Positions 46,488 to 59,005 of a stretch of 64,000 nt of DNA are shown here, in pieces (position 1 is the first letter of the stretch; each line of letters opens with the position of its first letter). A program made the position numbers and the translations under genes. The notes below the pieces were generated by a model. It made no database searches, was not told the DNA's origin, and saw only the letters and a list, made by a program, of their open reading frames with translations. The stretch is taken from positions 607,501-671,500 of the forward strand of contig NZ_JAIGNS010000002.1 in assembly GCF_019711615.1 (NCBI RefSeq), read 5' to 3'. The DNA is from Qipengyuania intermedia (GTDB taxonomy: Bacteria > Pseudomonadota > Alphaproteobacteria > Sphingomonadales > Sphingomonadaceae).

Positions 46488-47855
46488 ATGAGCCAGACCA
46501 GACACTTCGCCGCCGTCATCCTTGCAGCGGGCAAGGGCACCCGCATGAAGAGCGAACTTCACAAGGTCCTGCACCCCATCGCCGGGCGTTCGATGCTGCA
46601 CCACCTGATGGCGAGCGTCGACAGCCTGTCGCCCGACCACAAGGTCGTGGTCGTCGGGGCGGGGCGCGAGCAACTGGAACAGGCACTTGGCGACGATGCG
46701 CGCACTTGCCTGCAGGAACCGCAGCTCGGGACCGGCCATGCCGTCCAGCAGGCGCAGGAAGAGCTGAGCGGATATTCGGGCGATGTGCTGATCATGTACG
46801 GCGACGTGCCGTTCGTGCGCGCTGCCACGATGGGGGCGATGCTGGATCGGCTTAATGCGGATGACGCTCCGGCCGCCGTCGTGCTCGCGTTCGAGCCGGA
46901 AGATCCACTCGCCTATGGCCGTGTCATTACCGATGACGACGGGCGCATTTCCAAGATGGTCGAATTCAAGGACGCCGACGAGAGCGAGCGCGCCTGCCAC
47001 TTGTGCAATTCGGGACTGATGGCCGCGAAGGCGGACGACCTGTGGGCTTTGCTCGACAGGGTCGGCAACGACAATGCCCAGGGCGAGTACTACCTTCCCG
47101 ACATCGTCAATATCGCAATCTCGGACGGTCGCGTGTGTGCGGCCGTTACTACCGACGATCCCGCTGAAGTCGCGGGTATCAATTCACGGAGCGAGCTCGC
47201 TGCGGCAGAAGCGCAATGGCAGCGCGAACAGCGCGAACACTGGATGGCCGAAGGCGCGACCCTGCGTGCGCCGGAAACCGTGTTTTTCAGCTACGACACC
47301 GAACTGGCCCCCGATGTGACGATCGAACCCAATGTCGTCTTCGGACCTGGGGTGAAAGTCGCAAGCGGGGCGACCATCCGTGCCTTCAGCCACCTCGAGG
47401 GCGCGAGCGTCGGTGAAGGTTGCGAAGTCGGTCCCTATGCCCGCCTTCGTCCCGGCGCGGTAATGGAGAAGGGCAGCAAGGTCGGCAATTTCGTCGAAAT
47501 GAAGAAAGCCGTGCTTGGCGAAGGAGCCAAGGCCAACCATCTCACCTATCTAGGCGATGCCACCGTCGGCGCAGGCGCGAATATCGGCGCTGGCACGATT
47601 ACCTGCAATTACGATGGCTATTTCAAGCACCGGACCACGATCGGCGAACGGGCCTTCATCGGCTCGAACAGCGCATTGATCGCGCCGGTCACTATCGGGG
47701 CGGATGCTATCGTTGCTGCTGGAAGCGCAGTCAGCCGCGACGTGGCCCCGGGCGAACTTCGCATGGTCCGCGCAGAGCAGATGGTGAAACCCGGCTGGGC
47801 CGATCGTTTCCACGACACGATGAAAAAGAAGAAGGCCGCGGCGAAGAAGGACTGA
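46488..47855 (+). CDS. glmU: bifunctional GlmU (N-acetylglucosamine-1-phosphate uridyltransferase / glucosamine-1-phosphate acetyltransferase)
   Basis: 455 residues from the ATG at 46488. The N-terminal pyrophosphorylase has LAAGKGTRMKS (12-22). Typical GDVPF and GEYYLPD motifs follow, then a C-terminal left-handed beta-helix with hexapeptide repeats (VGPYARLRPGAVMEKGSKVGNFVEMKKAVLGEGAKANHLTYLGDATVGAGANIGAGTITCNYDG) carrying the acetyltransferase site. It makes UDP-GlcNAc for peptidoglycan and lipopolysaccharide. The end is Lys-rich (KKKKAAAKKD). Confidence 0.97.
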   Translation: MSQTRHFAAVILAAGKGTRMKSELHKVLHPIAGRSMLHHLMASVDSLSPDHKVVVVGAGREQLEQALGDDARTCLQEPQLGTGHAVQQAQEELSGYSGDVLIMYGDVPFVRAATMGAMLDRLNADDAPAAVVLAFEPEDPLAYGRVITDDDGRISKMVEFKDADESERACHLCNSGLMAAKADDLWALLDRVGNDNAQGEYYLPDIVNIAISDGRVCAAVTTDDPAEVAGINSRSELAAAEAQWQREQREHWMAEGATLRAPETVFFSYDTELAPDVTIEPNVVFGPGVKVASGATIRAFSHLEGASVGEGCEVGPYARLRPGAVMEKGSKVGNFVEMKKAVLGEGAKANHLTYLGDATVGAGANIGAGTITCNYDGYFKHRTTIGERAFIGSNSALIAPVTIGADAIVAAGSAVSRDVAPGELRMVRAEQMVKPGWADRFHDTMKKKKAAAKKD

Positions 47856-47863
47856 GGGTCTTG

Positions 47864-48130
47864 GTGGACTGCTGCTGGCTTTGCGAACGCCCGCTGGGGC
47901 GAAAGGTCCAGCAGCATCACACGGTGCCCAAGGCGAAGAAAGGTCGCGACACGGTTTCCGTGCACCCTATCTGCCACCGCGCCATCCACGCGAATTTCAC
48001 CAATGCGCAGCTTGCGCGGATCGGGGAGGATCGCGCCGCCTTGCTCGAGAATGAGGCCTTGGCGAAGTTCGTGGACTGGGTTTCGGACAAGCCGCCCGAC
48101 TTCCATGCTCCGACCCGAAGGCCAAAGTAG
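47864..48130 (+). CDS. small HNH endonuclease-like protein
   Basis: 88 residues from a GTG at 47864 with GAGGG upstream, 8 nt after glmU. Cys4-x2-Cys7, His18-His19 (QHHTVPKAKKG), Cys37-His38 and His42 give the HNH pattern CxxC, HHxxP and CHxxxH found in small HNH nucleases. The catalytic His-Asn-His layout is only partly kept (no Asn between; KKGRDTVSVHPICHRAIH). Cytosolic; probably nicks DNA or is an inactive relative. It may be coupled to glmU. No toxin partner is visible. Confidence 0.75.
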   Translation: MDCCWLCERPLGRKVQQHHTVPKAKKGRDTVSVHPICHRAIHANFTNAQLARIGEDRAALLENEALAKFVDWVSDKPPDFHAPTRRPK

Positions 48131-48195
48131 GTCGCTTGGCGGAACAGCCTTCCATACCCCGGCGTTGGAAAAGAAACGCAAGGGAGCATGGCTTC

Positions 48196-48828
48196 ATGAA
48201 ATTCTGGAAATACGCCGCTGCGGGCGCAGCAGTCCTGTCCATTGGCGCCGCTGGTGCCTACGCGCAGTATCGCAACTCGGTCGACGAGCCGGAGTATTCG
48301 CTCGTGACCGAGGACGGCGATATTCAACTTCGCGAATATGCACCGATGATCGTCGCGGAGGTGACGCATACCGGCGATCGCAGGCGCGCGCTCAACGCGG
48401 GCTTCCGGCGCCTCGCTGCCTATATCTTCGCGCAGGATCGTCCGGGCAAGGAGATCGCCATGACGAGCCCGGTTATGCAGGACCAGGGCGAGAAGATCGC
48501 TATGACTTCGCCCGTGCTGCAGGATGGAGGCGAGACGAGCGGAAGCTGGCGCACGCGTTTCGTGATGCCTGCCGAATACACGATGGAGACGCTGCCCACT
48601 CCGCCGGAAGACGTCACACTGGTCGAAATGCCTCCGCGCAAGGTTGCTGCAATCCGCTTCTCGGGGCGGGGGTCGAGTGATGACCTGGCGGCACGCGAGC
48701 AGGAATTGCGCGCGTGGATCGCAGATCGCGACCTCACCATTGCCGGTCCTGCAGAGTTCGCGTTCTACGACGCTCCCATGGTCCCGCCGCCGCTGAGGCG
48801 CAACGAGGTCATCATTCCCGTCGAATAG
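48196..48828 (+). CDS. SOUL heme-binding family protein
   Basis: 210 residues from the ATG at 48196, after AAGGGAG. An N-terminal signal or anchor (MKFWKYAAAGAAVLSIGAAGAYA) is followed by the SOUL domain (EPEYSLVTEDGDIQLREYAP, NAGFRRLAAYIF), with a duplicated motif IAMTSPVxQD at 87-96 and 101-110. Eukaryotic SOUL proteins bind heme, but bacterial ones are unstudied. It ends with the expected GRGSSDDLAAREQELRAWIADR and PMVPPPLRRNEVIIPV segments. A terminator follows. Confidence 0.85.
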   Translation: MKFWKYAAAGAAVLSIGAAGAYAQYRNSVDEPEYSLVTEDGDIQLREYAPMIVAEVTHTGDRRRALNAGFRRLAAYIFAQDRPGKEIAMTSPVMQDQGEKIAMTSPVLQDGGETSGSWRTRFVMPAEYTMETLPTPPEDVTLVEMPPRKVAAIRFSGRGSSDDLAAREQELRAWIADRDLTIAGPAEFAFYDAPMVPPPLRRNEVIIPVE

Positions 48829-48840
48829 GCGCGGAAAGGA

Positions 48841-48870
48841 AAAGGGGCGCCCGTGAGGCCGCCCCTTTCT
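48841..48870 (+). terminator. rho-independent terminator
   Basis: Nine-base stem AAAGGGGCG / CGCCCCTTT with a partly paired inner loop, then TTTCTTATT. Ends the SOUL-protein transcript. Confidence 0.82.
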
Positions 48871-48889
48871 TATTGGCCTGGACCGGATG

Positions 48890-51025
48890 TTATTCGCCGG
48901 CCTCGTCGTCGTCCATCAGGCGCTGCATCAGGTAGACCATCTGCAATGCCTGCAGCTTTGCACGCTGCTCGTTGTCGACGCCGCCCGAGTGGCCGCCGGT
49001 CGTGTCCTCGTAATACCAGTAATCCTGGCCAAGCCCCTTGAGCTTCGCTGCGCCCTTGCGGGCATGCGCCGGGTGGGTTCGGTCGTCGGCGGTCGAAGCC
49101 CACAGGAAGGGCGCGGGATAATCCACCCCGTCGACGATCTTTTGGTATGGCGAATAGCCCTCGATCCACTCGCGCTGCTCGGGAATGCGCGGATCGCCAT
49201 ATTCGCCGATCCACGAAGCGCCGCGGCCGATCAGGTGATAGCGTAGCATGTCGAAAAGCGGGATCGCGACGATCGCCGCGTCAAACAGGTCGGGACGCTG
49301 CGTGAAGGCAGTGCCGACCAGCAGACCCCCCTGCGAGCCGCCCTGTATACCCAGCTGGCCGGGATTGGTGATCCCGCGCTTCACCGCATCTTCACCCACG
49401 GCAATGAAATCGTCCCAGGTGCGCTGCTTGTTCTCGCGGATAGCCATCTGGTGCCAACCGGGTCCGAACTCGCCGCCACCGCGCAAATTGGCGAGGATGA
49501 AGGCACCGCCTTTCTCCAGCCACATCTTGCCGGTCAACGCACGGTAGCTCGGCAATTGGGAAATCTGGAAGCCGCCATAGCCATAGAGCAGGGCGGGATT
49601 CTTCCCGTCCATCTCCATGCCCTTTGGCTTCACGAGGAAATACGGGACCTTGGCTCCGTCCTTGCTGGTCGCTTCGAACTGTTCGACTTCCATGCCCGTA
49701 GCATCGAAATATTCGGACGAAGTCTTGAGCACCTGCGGGTCGCCGGTTCCGTCCGAATACCAGAGCGTGCTCGGCGACAGGAAGTCGGTCGAGGTGAACA
49801 TGATCTCGTCTGTTTCGGACGAGGTGGCCTGCACGCCGAGCGTCGCGTTATCGGGCAGGTTGACTTCGGTGGTTACCCATTCGCCATTCTCGAAGTCGAT
49901 CTTGAGCACCTTGCCCACGACGTTGTCGAGGATCGCCATGTAGGCGCTGTTGGCGGTCACGCCGCCGCCCTGCTTGGTCTGGCGTTCTGCCGGGGCCCAA
50001 ACGAGCGTTTTCTCCGCTCCGTTCGGGTCACGTTTGAACTCTTCCAGATCGACCGCGACCAGCGCATCGGCAGGGAATACCTGTCCCTGCGTTTCCCAGT
50101 CGACATCAGTGGAGAAGGTCAGCTGGCCGTCGATGATGCCGCCGATGCTGGCCTTTTTCGGCATGTCGAGTTCAACCCACTCGCCCTCGTGCCAGACGTA
50201 GTTGATGCTTTCATGGAAGCTGATCGCCCGGAAAGCGGTGCGACCGTGCACCACGCCCTTGTTGTCGCGGATCAGGCCGGCTCCGGCCCAGACGTCGCTC
50301 GCCTCGCCGCGGAAGATTTCCTCGGCCTCGCTCAGCGGCGTGCCGCGCTTCCAGAGGCGTGTCGTGAAGGGATATTCGCTTTCGGTGATGGTGCCGCCGC
50401 CGAAATCGCGGCTGACCAGCAGGGTGTCCTCGTCGAGCCACTGGACGCCGCCTTGGCTCTTCTCCTCGATGACGTAGCCACCATCGACGAATTGCTTGGT
50501 CGTCATGTCGAATTCGCGCAGGATGGTCGCATCCTCGCCCCCGTCGGACAGGGCAATCATGCACTGGCGCTGGTCGGGCGGCAGGCAGGTGCTACCCTTG
50601 TACACCCATTCCTTGCCTTCCACGGCAGCCAGGGCATCGACGTCGAGAACGGTTTCCCATTCAGGATCGTCGGTCTTGTAGCTTTCCAGCGTCGTGCGGC
50701 GCAGGACACCCTTGGGATTTTCCTTGTCCTGCCAGAAATTATACAGGCCGTCCTTGCGGATCGAGACGTAGGGAATGCGGTCTTCCGCATCGAGGATGGC
50801 CAGCGCTTCCGCTGTCAATTCGTCGAAGCGCGGATCCTGCGCCATATGCGCCATGGTGCGGTTATTTTCCGCGCGCACCCAGTCGAGCGCCTCCTCGCTA
50901 CGGGCTTCTTCGAGCCAGATGTATGGATCCTCGTCGGGTCCGGGCACGCCGTCCTGGGCTATTGCTTGAGTGTTCATGCTGAATGCCATGGCGGCACCCA
51001 TGGCGAGTGTCGATACGCGTTTCAT
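48890..51025 (-). CDS. prolyl-oligopeptidase-family (S9A) serine peptidase
   Basis: 711 residues with a signal peptide (MKRVSTLAMGAAMAFSMNTQAIA). Beta-propeller-like N-terminal half, then an alpha/beta hydrolase domain with nucleophile Ser564 in GIQGGSQGGLL, Asp648 in TADDRTHP and His679 in GGHSGG. The protein is predicted to work in the periplasm or to be exported, unlike cytosolic POP. Members cut peptides after Pro. The exact preference is not shown. Monocistronic, downstream of the atp operon terminator. Confidence 0.9.
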   Translation of the reverse strand: MKRVSTLAMGAAMAFSMNTQAIAQDGVPGPDEDPYIWLEEARSEEALDWVRAENNRTMAHMAQDPRFDELTAEALAILDAEDRIPYVSIRKDGLYNFWQDKENPKGVLRRTTLESYKTDDPEWETVLDVDALAAVEGKEWVYKGSTCLPPDQRQCMIALSDGGEDATILREFDMTTKQFVDGGYVIEEKSQGGVQWLDEDTLLVSRDFGGGTITESEYPFTTRLWKRGTPLSEAEEIFRGEASDVWAGAGLIRDNKGVVHGRTAFRAISFHESINYVWHEGEWVELDMPKKASIGGIIDGQLTFSTDVDWETQGQVFPADALVAVDLEEFKRDPNGAEKTLVWAPAERQTKQGGGVTANSAYMAILDNVVGKVLKIDFENGEWVTTEVNLPDNATLGVQATSSETDEIMFTSTDFLSPSTLWYSDGTGDPQVLKTSSEYFDATGMEVEQFEATSKDGAKVPYFLVKPKGMEMDGKNPALLYGYGGFQISQLPSYRALTGKMWLEKGGAFILANLRGGGEFGPGWHQMAIRENKQRTWDDFIAVGEDAVKRGITNPGQLGIQGGSQGGLLVGTAFTQRPDLFDAAIVAIPLFDMLRYHLIGRGASWIGEYGDPRIPEQREWIEGYSPYQKIVDGVDYPAPFLWASTADDRTHPAHARKGAAKLKGLGQDYWYYEDTTGGHSGGVDNEQRAKLQALQMVYLMQRLMDDDEAGE

Positions 51026-51121
51026 GATTGTGCGTCCCTCTAGTTCTTCCAGGCCAGTGTTGACGGTAGAACTAAGGCGCGCAATGTCGTTCGCCGGTGT
51101 GACGTGACTGTTCGTCGAACG

Positions 51122-51151
51122 AAAAAGGGCGGCCCTGAGAGCCGCCCCTTT
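51122..51151 (-). terminator. terminator of the atp operon
   Basis: On the minus strand: stem AAAGGGGCGGC / GCCGCCCTTT with one bulged base, then CTTTTTCGTT. It lies 25 nt after the atpC stop. Confidence 0.85.
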
Positions 51152-51175
51152 CTGTTTGCGATTGTCCCGAAGGGC

Positions 51176-51433
51176 TTACCCCTCGACGTGCTCCGCGAGG
51201 ACCGTGAGACCATTCTCGCCCACTTCGGCGAAACCGCCGCGGACTTCGATCGTCTCGGGAGCGGCGCCTTCGGTCTTGTAGACCTGGACCGCGCCGTCGC
51301 GGATCGTGGACATGAAAGGCGCATGGCCCTCCAGCACGCCGAATTCGCCTTCCGCGCCGGGGACGACCACCATGTGGACGTCCTCGCTACGGACCAGCTT
51401 GGCCGGCGTGACGAGTTCGAAGTGCAAAGCCAT
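51176..51433 (-). CDS. atpC: F1Fo ATP synthase epsilon subunit
   Basis: 85 residues: [40 protein letters not shown] then [17 protein letters not shown], the beta-sandwich domain alone. The usual C-terminal helical hairpin that inhibits ATP hydrolysis is absent, as in several Alphaproteobacteria (which use the zeta subunit instead). The start is 3 nt after the atpD stop, and a terminator follows. It links the central stalk to the Fo ring. Short by about 50 residues compared with E. coli. Confidence 0.93.
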   Translation of the reverse strand: MALHFELVTPAKLVRSEDVHMVVVPGAEGEFGVLEGHAPFMSTIRDGAVQVYKTEGAAPETIEVRGGFAEVGENGLTVLAEHVEG

Positions 51434-51436
51434 GGC

Positions 51437-53276
<1,840 letters not shown>

Positions 53277-53290
53277 GTATCCGGTCCTTG

Positions 53291-54163
53291 TCAGAGCGCT
53301 TCCGCGCCTGCGATGATTTCGACGAGTTCGGTAGTAATCGCGGCCTGGCGGCTGCGGTTGTACTGGATCGTCAGCTTGTTGATGAGATCGCCTGCATTGC
53401 GCGTCGCGTTGTCCATGGCGGTCATCGACGCGCCCTGTTCCGATGCTTCGCGTTCGAGCAGGGCGCCGAACAGCTGCGTCTTCACGTAGCGCGGGAGCAG
53501 GTCTTCGAGGATTTCCTCTTCGCCCGGCTCGTATTCCACGACTGCATCGCCGCCAGTGCCTTCGCCTTCGGGCGAGGGGACGGGGATCAGCTGGTCGACG
53601 GTCGGATCCTGCGCCAGTGCCGACTGGAAGATCGGGTAGACGAGGTGCGCCACATCGAATTCGCCCTTTTCGAAGCGTTCGAGCAAATCTTCGGCGATGG
53701 CATCGGCCTCTTCGAAGCCCGGTTGGCGGACGTCGGAAGTGTCGAAGTGCTTTTCGATCTTGTCGGCAAAGTCACGCTTGATCGGCGCGCGGCCTTTCTT
53801 GCCGACGAGATAGAAGGTCACGTCCTTACCTTCGGCGATCAGCGCACGCGCCTTGGCCTTGGCGGCCTTGACGATGTTGGCGTTGAGACCACCGCACAGG
53901 CCCTTGTCGGTGTTCACGACCACCAGCAGGTGGCGCTTGTCCGATCCGGTTCCGCGCAGCAGCAGGGGCGCGCTGTCGCCGCTTACCTTGCTGGCAAGCG
54001 ATGCCATGACGCCCGACAGCCGTTCGGCGTAGGGACGTGCGGCTTCGGCAGCGGCCTGCGCACGGCGCAATTTTGCCGCGGCGACCATCTGCTTGGCCTT
54101 GGTGATCTTCTGGGTCGATTTGACCGACCCGATCCGATCCTTGAGTTCCTTGAGGCTAGCCAT
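53291..54163 (-). CDS. atpG: F1Fo ATP synthase gamma subunit
   Basis: 290 residues starting [36 protein letters not shown], the conserved gamma helix, and ending [33 protein letters not shown]. Gamma is the rotating shaft of F1. A Gly/Glu-rich insert ([23 protein letters not shown]) in the middle is typical of alphaproteobacterial gamma. It lies 33 nt after atpA and 14 nt before the lipoprotein gene. Confidence 0.97.
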   Translation of the reverse strand: MASLKELKDRIGSVKSTQKITKAKQMVAAAKLRRAQAAAEAARPYAERLSGVMASLASKVSGDSAPLLLRGTGSDKRHLLVVVNTDKGLCGGLNANIVKAAKAKARALIAEGKDVTFYLVGKKGRAPIKRDFADKIEKHFDTSDVRQPGFEEADAIAEDLLERFEKGEFDVAHLVYPIFQSALAQDPTVDQLIPVPSPEGEGTGGDAVVEYEPGEEEILEDLLPRYVKTQLFGALLEREASEQGASMTAMDNATRNAGDLINKLTIQYNRSRQAAITTELVEIIAGAEAL

Positions 54164-54196
54164 TTCGGCTCCCTATCTCGTGTGCTCTCGGTTGGC

Positions 54197-56297
<2,101 letters not shown>

Positions 56298-56503
56298 GCG
56301 TCTCTCGTCCTCTAAGGGTCGGAAAAAAAGTCTGTCGTTCCAAGCCGGGGGTGAGCGAAAATGAGTCGCTCCGGCAAGGTTGGCGCGCGCCTAGCAAAGG
56401 GTCCCCACGAAGGCAACCCGACTCCGCCTGTGAAAGATTCGACTTTTGGACAGTGAGGCGTAAATTCGTCCTCTATCGAAACCGATCGAGCGGGAGAGAC
56501 GGG

Positions 56504-57331
56504 ATGGAGACTGAGGCACTGTCGCCGCATTGCGGCATCGAAGTGAAAGGCGTTTCGCTCTCCAAGGCCGAGGGCGATGTGCTCGATACCATTCGCGACC
56601 TTATATATAGGCACGGCGTGGCCGTGTTCCGCGACCAGGAATTCAGTCCCGAAGACCATATCGCCTTTGCCAGGCGCTGGGGCGGGATCGACATCAACAA
56701 TTATTTCCCGCTGACCGACGAGCATCCCGAGATCGCCGTCGTTCGCAAGCGCAAGGACCAGACCACCAATATCGGCGGTGGCTGGCATACTGATCATTCC
56801 TACGACCAGGTCCCGGCCATGGGTTCGATTCTCGTCGCGCGCGAATTACCGCCTTCGGGTGGCGACACGCTGTGGGCACACATGGGCGCTGCCTATGACA
56901 CGCTGCCAGAGGACACCAAGAAAAAGATCGACGGGCTGAGCGCGTTTCATACCGCGGACCATATCTATTCGCCCGAAGGCGCCTATGCCCAGACCGACCA
57001 GGGCGGCGATTTGCGCGGTCAGGACCTGAAGACCGGTGCGACCCACCCGGTTGTCATCCGCCATCCGCAAAGCGGGCAGAAGCTGCTTTATGTAAATCCG
57101 GGTTTCACGATCAATTTCGTCGGCCAGACCCGTGAGGAAAGCCTGCCGCTGCTTAAGGAGCTGTTCGCACACGCAATGTCGCCCGATCTCCAGTGCCGCG
57201 TGCAATGGGAGCCGGGCACGGTGGCGATCTGGGACAATCGCACGACCTGGCATTACGCGAAGAACGATTATCAGGGCTATGCACGCGAGATGCATCGCAT
57301 CACCTTGTCGGGTGAAGCTCTCGCCGCCTGA
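56504..57331 (+). CDS. TauD/TfdA-family 2-oxoglutarate dioxygenase
   Basis: 275 residues from the ATG at 56504, after CGGGAGAGACGGG. Iron ligands of the HxD...H motif: His95 and Asp97 in GGWHTDHSY, and distal His250 in TTWHYAKND. A 2-oxoglutarate-binding Arg261 (AREMHR) is present. The start METEALSPHCGIEVKGVSLS is typical. The family cleaves taurine, sulfonates, alpha-aminoacids or herbicides (TfdA); the substrate cannot be told. No transporter gene is beside it. Confidence 0.87.
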   Translation: METEALSPHCGIEVKGVSLSKAEGDVLDTIRDLIYRHGVAVFRDQEFSPEDHIAFARRWGGIDINNYFPLTDEHPEIAVVRKRKDQTTNIGGGWHTDHSYDQVPAMGSILVARELPPSGGDTLWAHMGAAYDTLPEDTKKKIDGLSAFHTADHIYSPEGAYAQTDQGGDLRGQDLKTGATHPVVIRHPQSGQKLLYVNPGFTINFVGQTREESLPLLKELFAHAMSPDLQCRVQWEPGTVAIWDNRTTWHYAKNDYQGYAREMHRITLSGEALAA

Positions 57332-57332
57332 C

Positions 57333-58901
57333 TTAGTCCCGCATCTCACACTGGTAGACGAGCCGCTCGTTCGGCTGCTGGGGTAGCTGGCTCAGCACTT
57401 CGCCCTGCAGATCGCCGAGAGACGTGGCCGCCCCGTCCACGCCGCACTTGGGCGCGGTATATTTCGCCCGCGCGCTTCGTGCCTCGCGCATGGCGCCGCG
57501 CTGCAGAAGGTAGCGTTCGGACCGGAATATCCGGCGATCAGGATCGAAACTGTTCACCGACACCGCGTCTTCTTCATTGGGCACGAAGACCCGCGACCAG
57601 TTGCCGGAGGCATAGCCATATTGGGTGCGCTCGTTGACGCATCCGTCTGCGGTCCATTCGAATTCGATTTCGGGCGCTTCGGACGTGGTGATGCGGCTGC
57701 GTTCCGGAACCACATTGCAAACGAGCGAGAGGTCTGAGCCGTCCTGCCCTGCCTGCGGCGCGCCATTATCGGTGTCCTCGCCTTCGGCCATCATGGCAGC
57801 GACCCGGCGATCGACCTCGTCAAGACCGGGGCGGGTCACGAAGGCGATAAAGGCCACCACGACAAGGAAGCCTGCCATCGCGAAGGCGATATTGGTCTTT
57901 TTGATGCGGAGCGCTGCATCCTCGTCATCAGCGCCGATCCGTTCGCGCTGGCTCCATGCCCACAGGCCGAGGCCGAAGGCGACCAGCATGAGGACGAAAG
58001 CGAGTGCCATGCGGTCTTCGCGATCTTCGGCCACCGAGAGCTGTGCGCGAAGCAGGGCACGTTCGCGCTTGGCGCGGGTTTCTTCCGCGCGCTGGGCAAG
58101 GCTTTGCCGCGCTTCGGCCTGTTCGCGTTCGATACGTTCGCGCTCGGCCTCGTCGAGATCGGCGAGGCTGCGGCAAGGCTGGTCGGCCAGGCGCGGCGTA
58201 ATGTCGTTAGCCTTGAGAAACGGGATAAGTTCGCGGTTGGACACGGCGAAGAAGAATTCTGCGTCTCCCCCTTCATTGTCTGCCCCGAAGCTGTTGACGC
58301 CGACGACACGCCCGCAGGGATCGAGCAGGGGACCGCCCGAATTGCCGCGAGCAATGGGTGCGGTGTGCAGGATCGTGTCGAACTGGCGGCTCGGCCTCTC
58401 GCCGGAGATAAAGCCGCGGCTCTTTACCGGGGGCTGGCTGCGGAAGAGATCTGTGAGGTCCAGCCCCTGTGCGCGGTCGACATTCATCGGATAGCCGACG
58501 CTGGTCACCTCTCCGGCCCCGGAAACCGGCTGGCCCGCGATGGCGAGCGGGGGAAGGCGAAGGTTTCCGGTCAGGCGAACCAGCGCCAGATCGTTGCGCG
58601 AACTGGCGGTGACCAACTGTCCGTAAACCGCTTCGCCGCCGCCATTGGGCACGATGCCGATACGCAAATCCTCGTCACGCATCGCGTCGCGCACGACATG
58701 GGCGTTGGTGACGATGGCATTCTGCGTGACGGCGAAGCCGGTGCCGTGGCTGACGGGATAAAGCTCGTCGCCGTCATTGCCGATGATGACCACGCGCACG
58801 ACCCCGCGCGAGGCTGCGTCGATATCGGCCGGCTCGGCATGGACCAGTTGCGGCAGCAAGAGCGCGCACATGGCGGCAAAGATTGCGAGAATGCGTCCCA
58901 T
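57333..58901 (-). CDS. trypsin-like serine protease with membrane segments
   Basis: 522 residues from the ATG at 58901. Signal (MGRILAIFAAMCALLLPQLVHA), then a trypsin-like domain with His68 (TNAHVV), Asp104 (RNDLALV) and Ser188 (GNSGGP). A charged helical stretch (about 261-305, Glu/Arg/Gln-rich, likely coiled coil), two membrane helices (LAFVLMLVAFGLGLWAW and AMAGFLVVVAFIAFV) and a C-terminal domain with a Cys pair (VCNVVPERSR, DGCVNERTQYG) follow. Not a PDZ-bearing DegP/HtrA. Its mode of action is unclear, and it is convergent with the TauD gene. Confidence 0.83.
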   Translation of the reverse strand: MGRILAIFAAMCALLLPQLVHAEPADIDAASRGVVRVVIIGNDGDELYPVSHGTGFAVTQNAIVTNAHVVRDAMRDEDLRIGIVPNGGGEAVYGQLVTASSRNDLALVRLTGNLRLPPLAIAGQPVSGAGEVTSVGYPMNVDRAQGLDLTDLFRSQPPVKSRGFISGERPSRQFDTILHTAPIARGNSGGPLLDPCGRVVGVNSFGADNEGGDAEFFFAVSNRELIPFLKANDITPRLADQPCRSLADLDEAERERIEREQAEARQSLAQRAEETRAKRERALLRAQLSVAEDREDRMALAFVLMLVAFGLGLWAWSQRERIGADDEDAALRIKKTNIAFAMAGFLVVVAFIAFVTRPGLDEVDRRVAAMMAEGEDTDNGAPQAGQDGSDLSLVCNVVPERSRITTSEAPEIEFEWTADGCVNERTQYGYASGNWSRVFVPNEEDAVSVNSFDPDRRIFRSERYLLQRGAMREARSARAKYTAPKCGVDGAATSLGDLQGEVLSQLPQQPNERLVYQCEMRD

Positions 58902-59005
58902 CGTCCCGCCGCTTGTGCCGCCCAATCGCTTTGACCGCAAGCTACAGGATGCGCGTTGTGCAAATCCTCCGCAAAGACGGCCGAGATGCGCTATGGAGCA
59001 GGACG

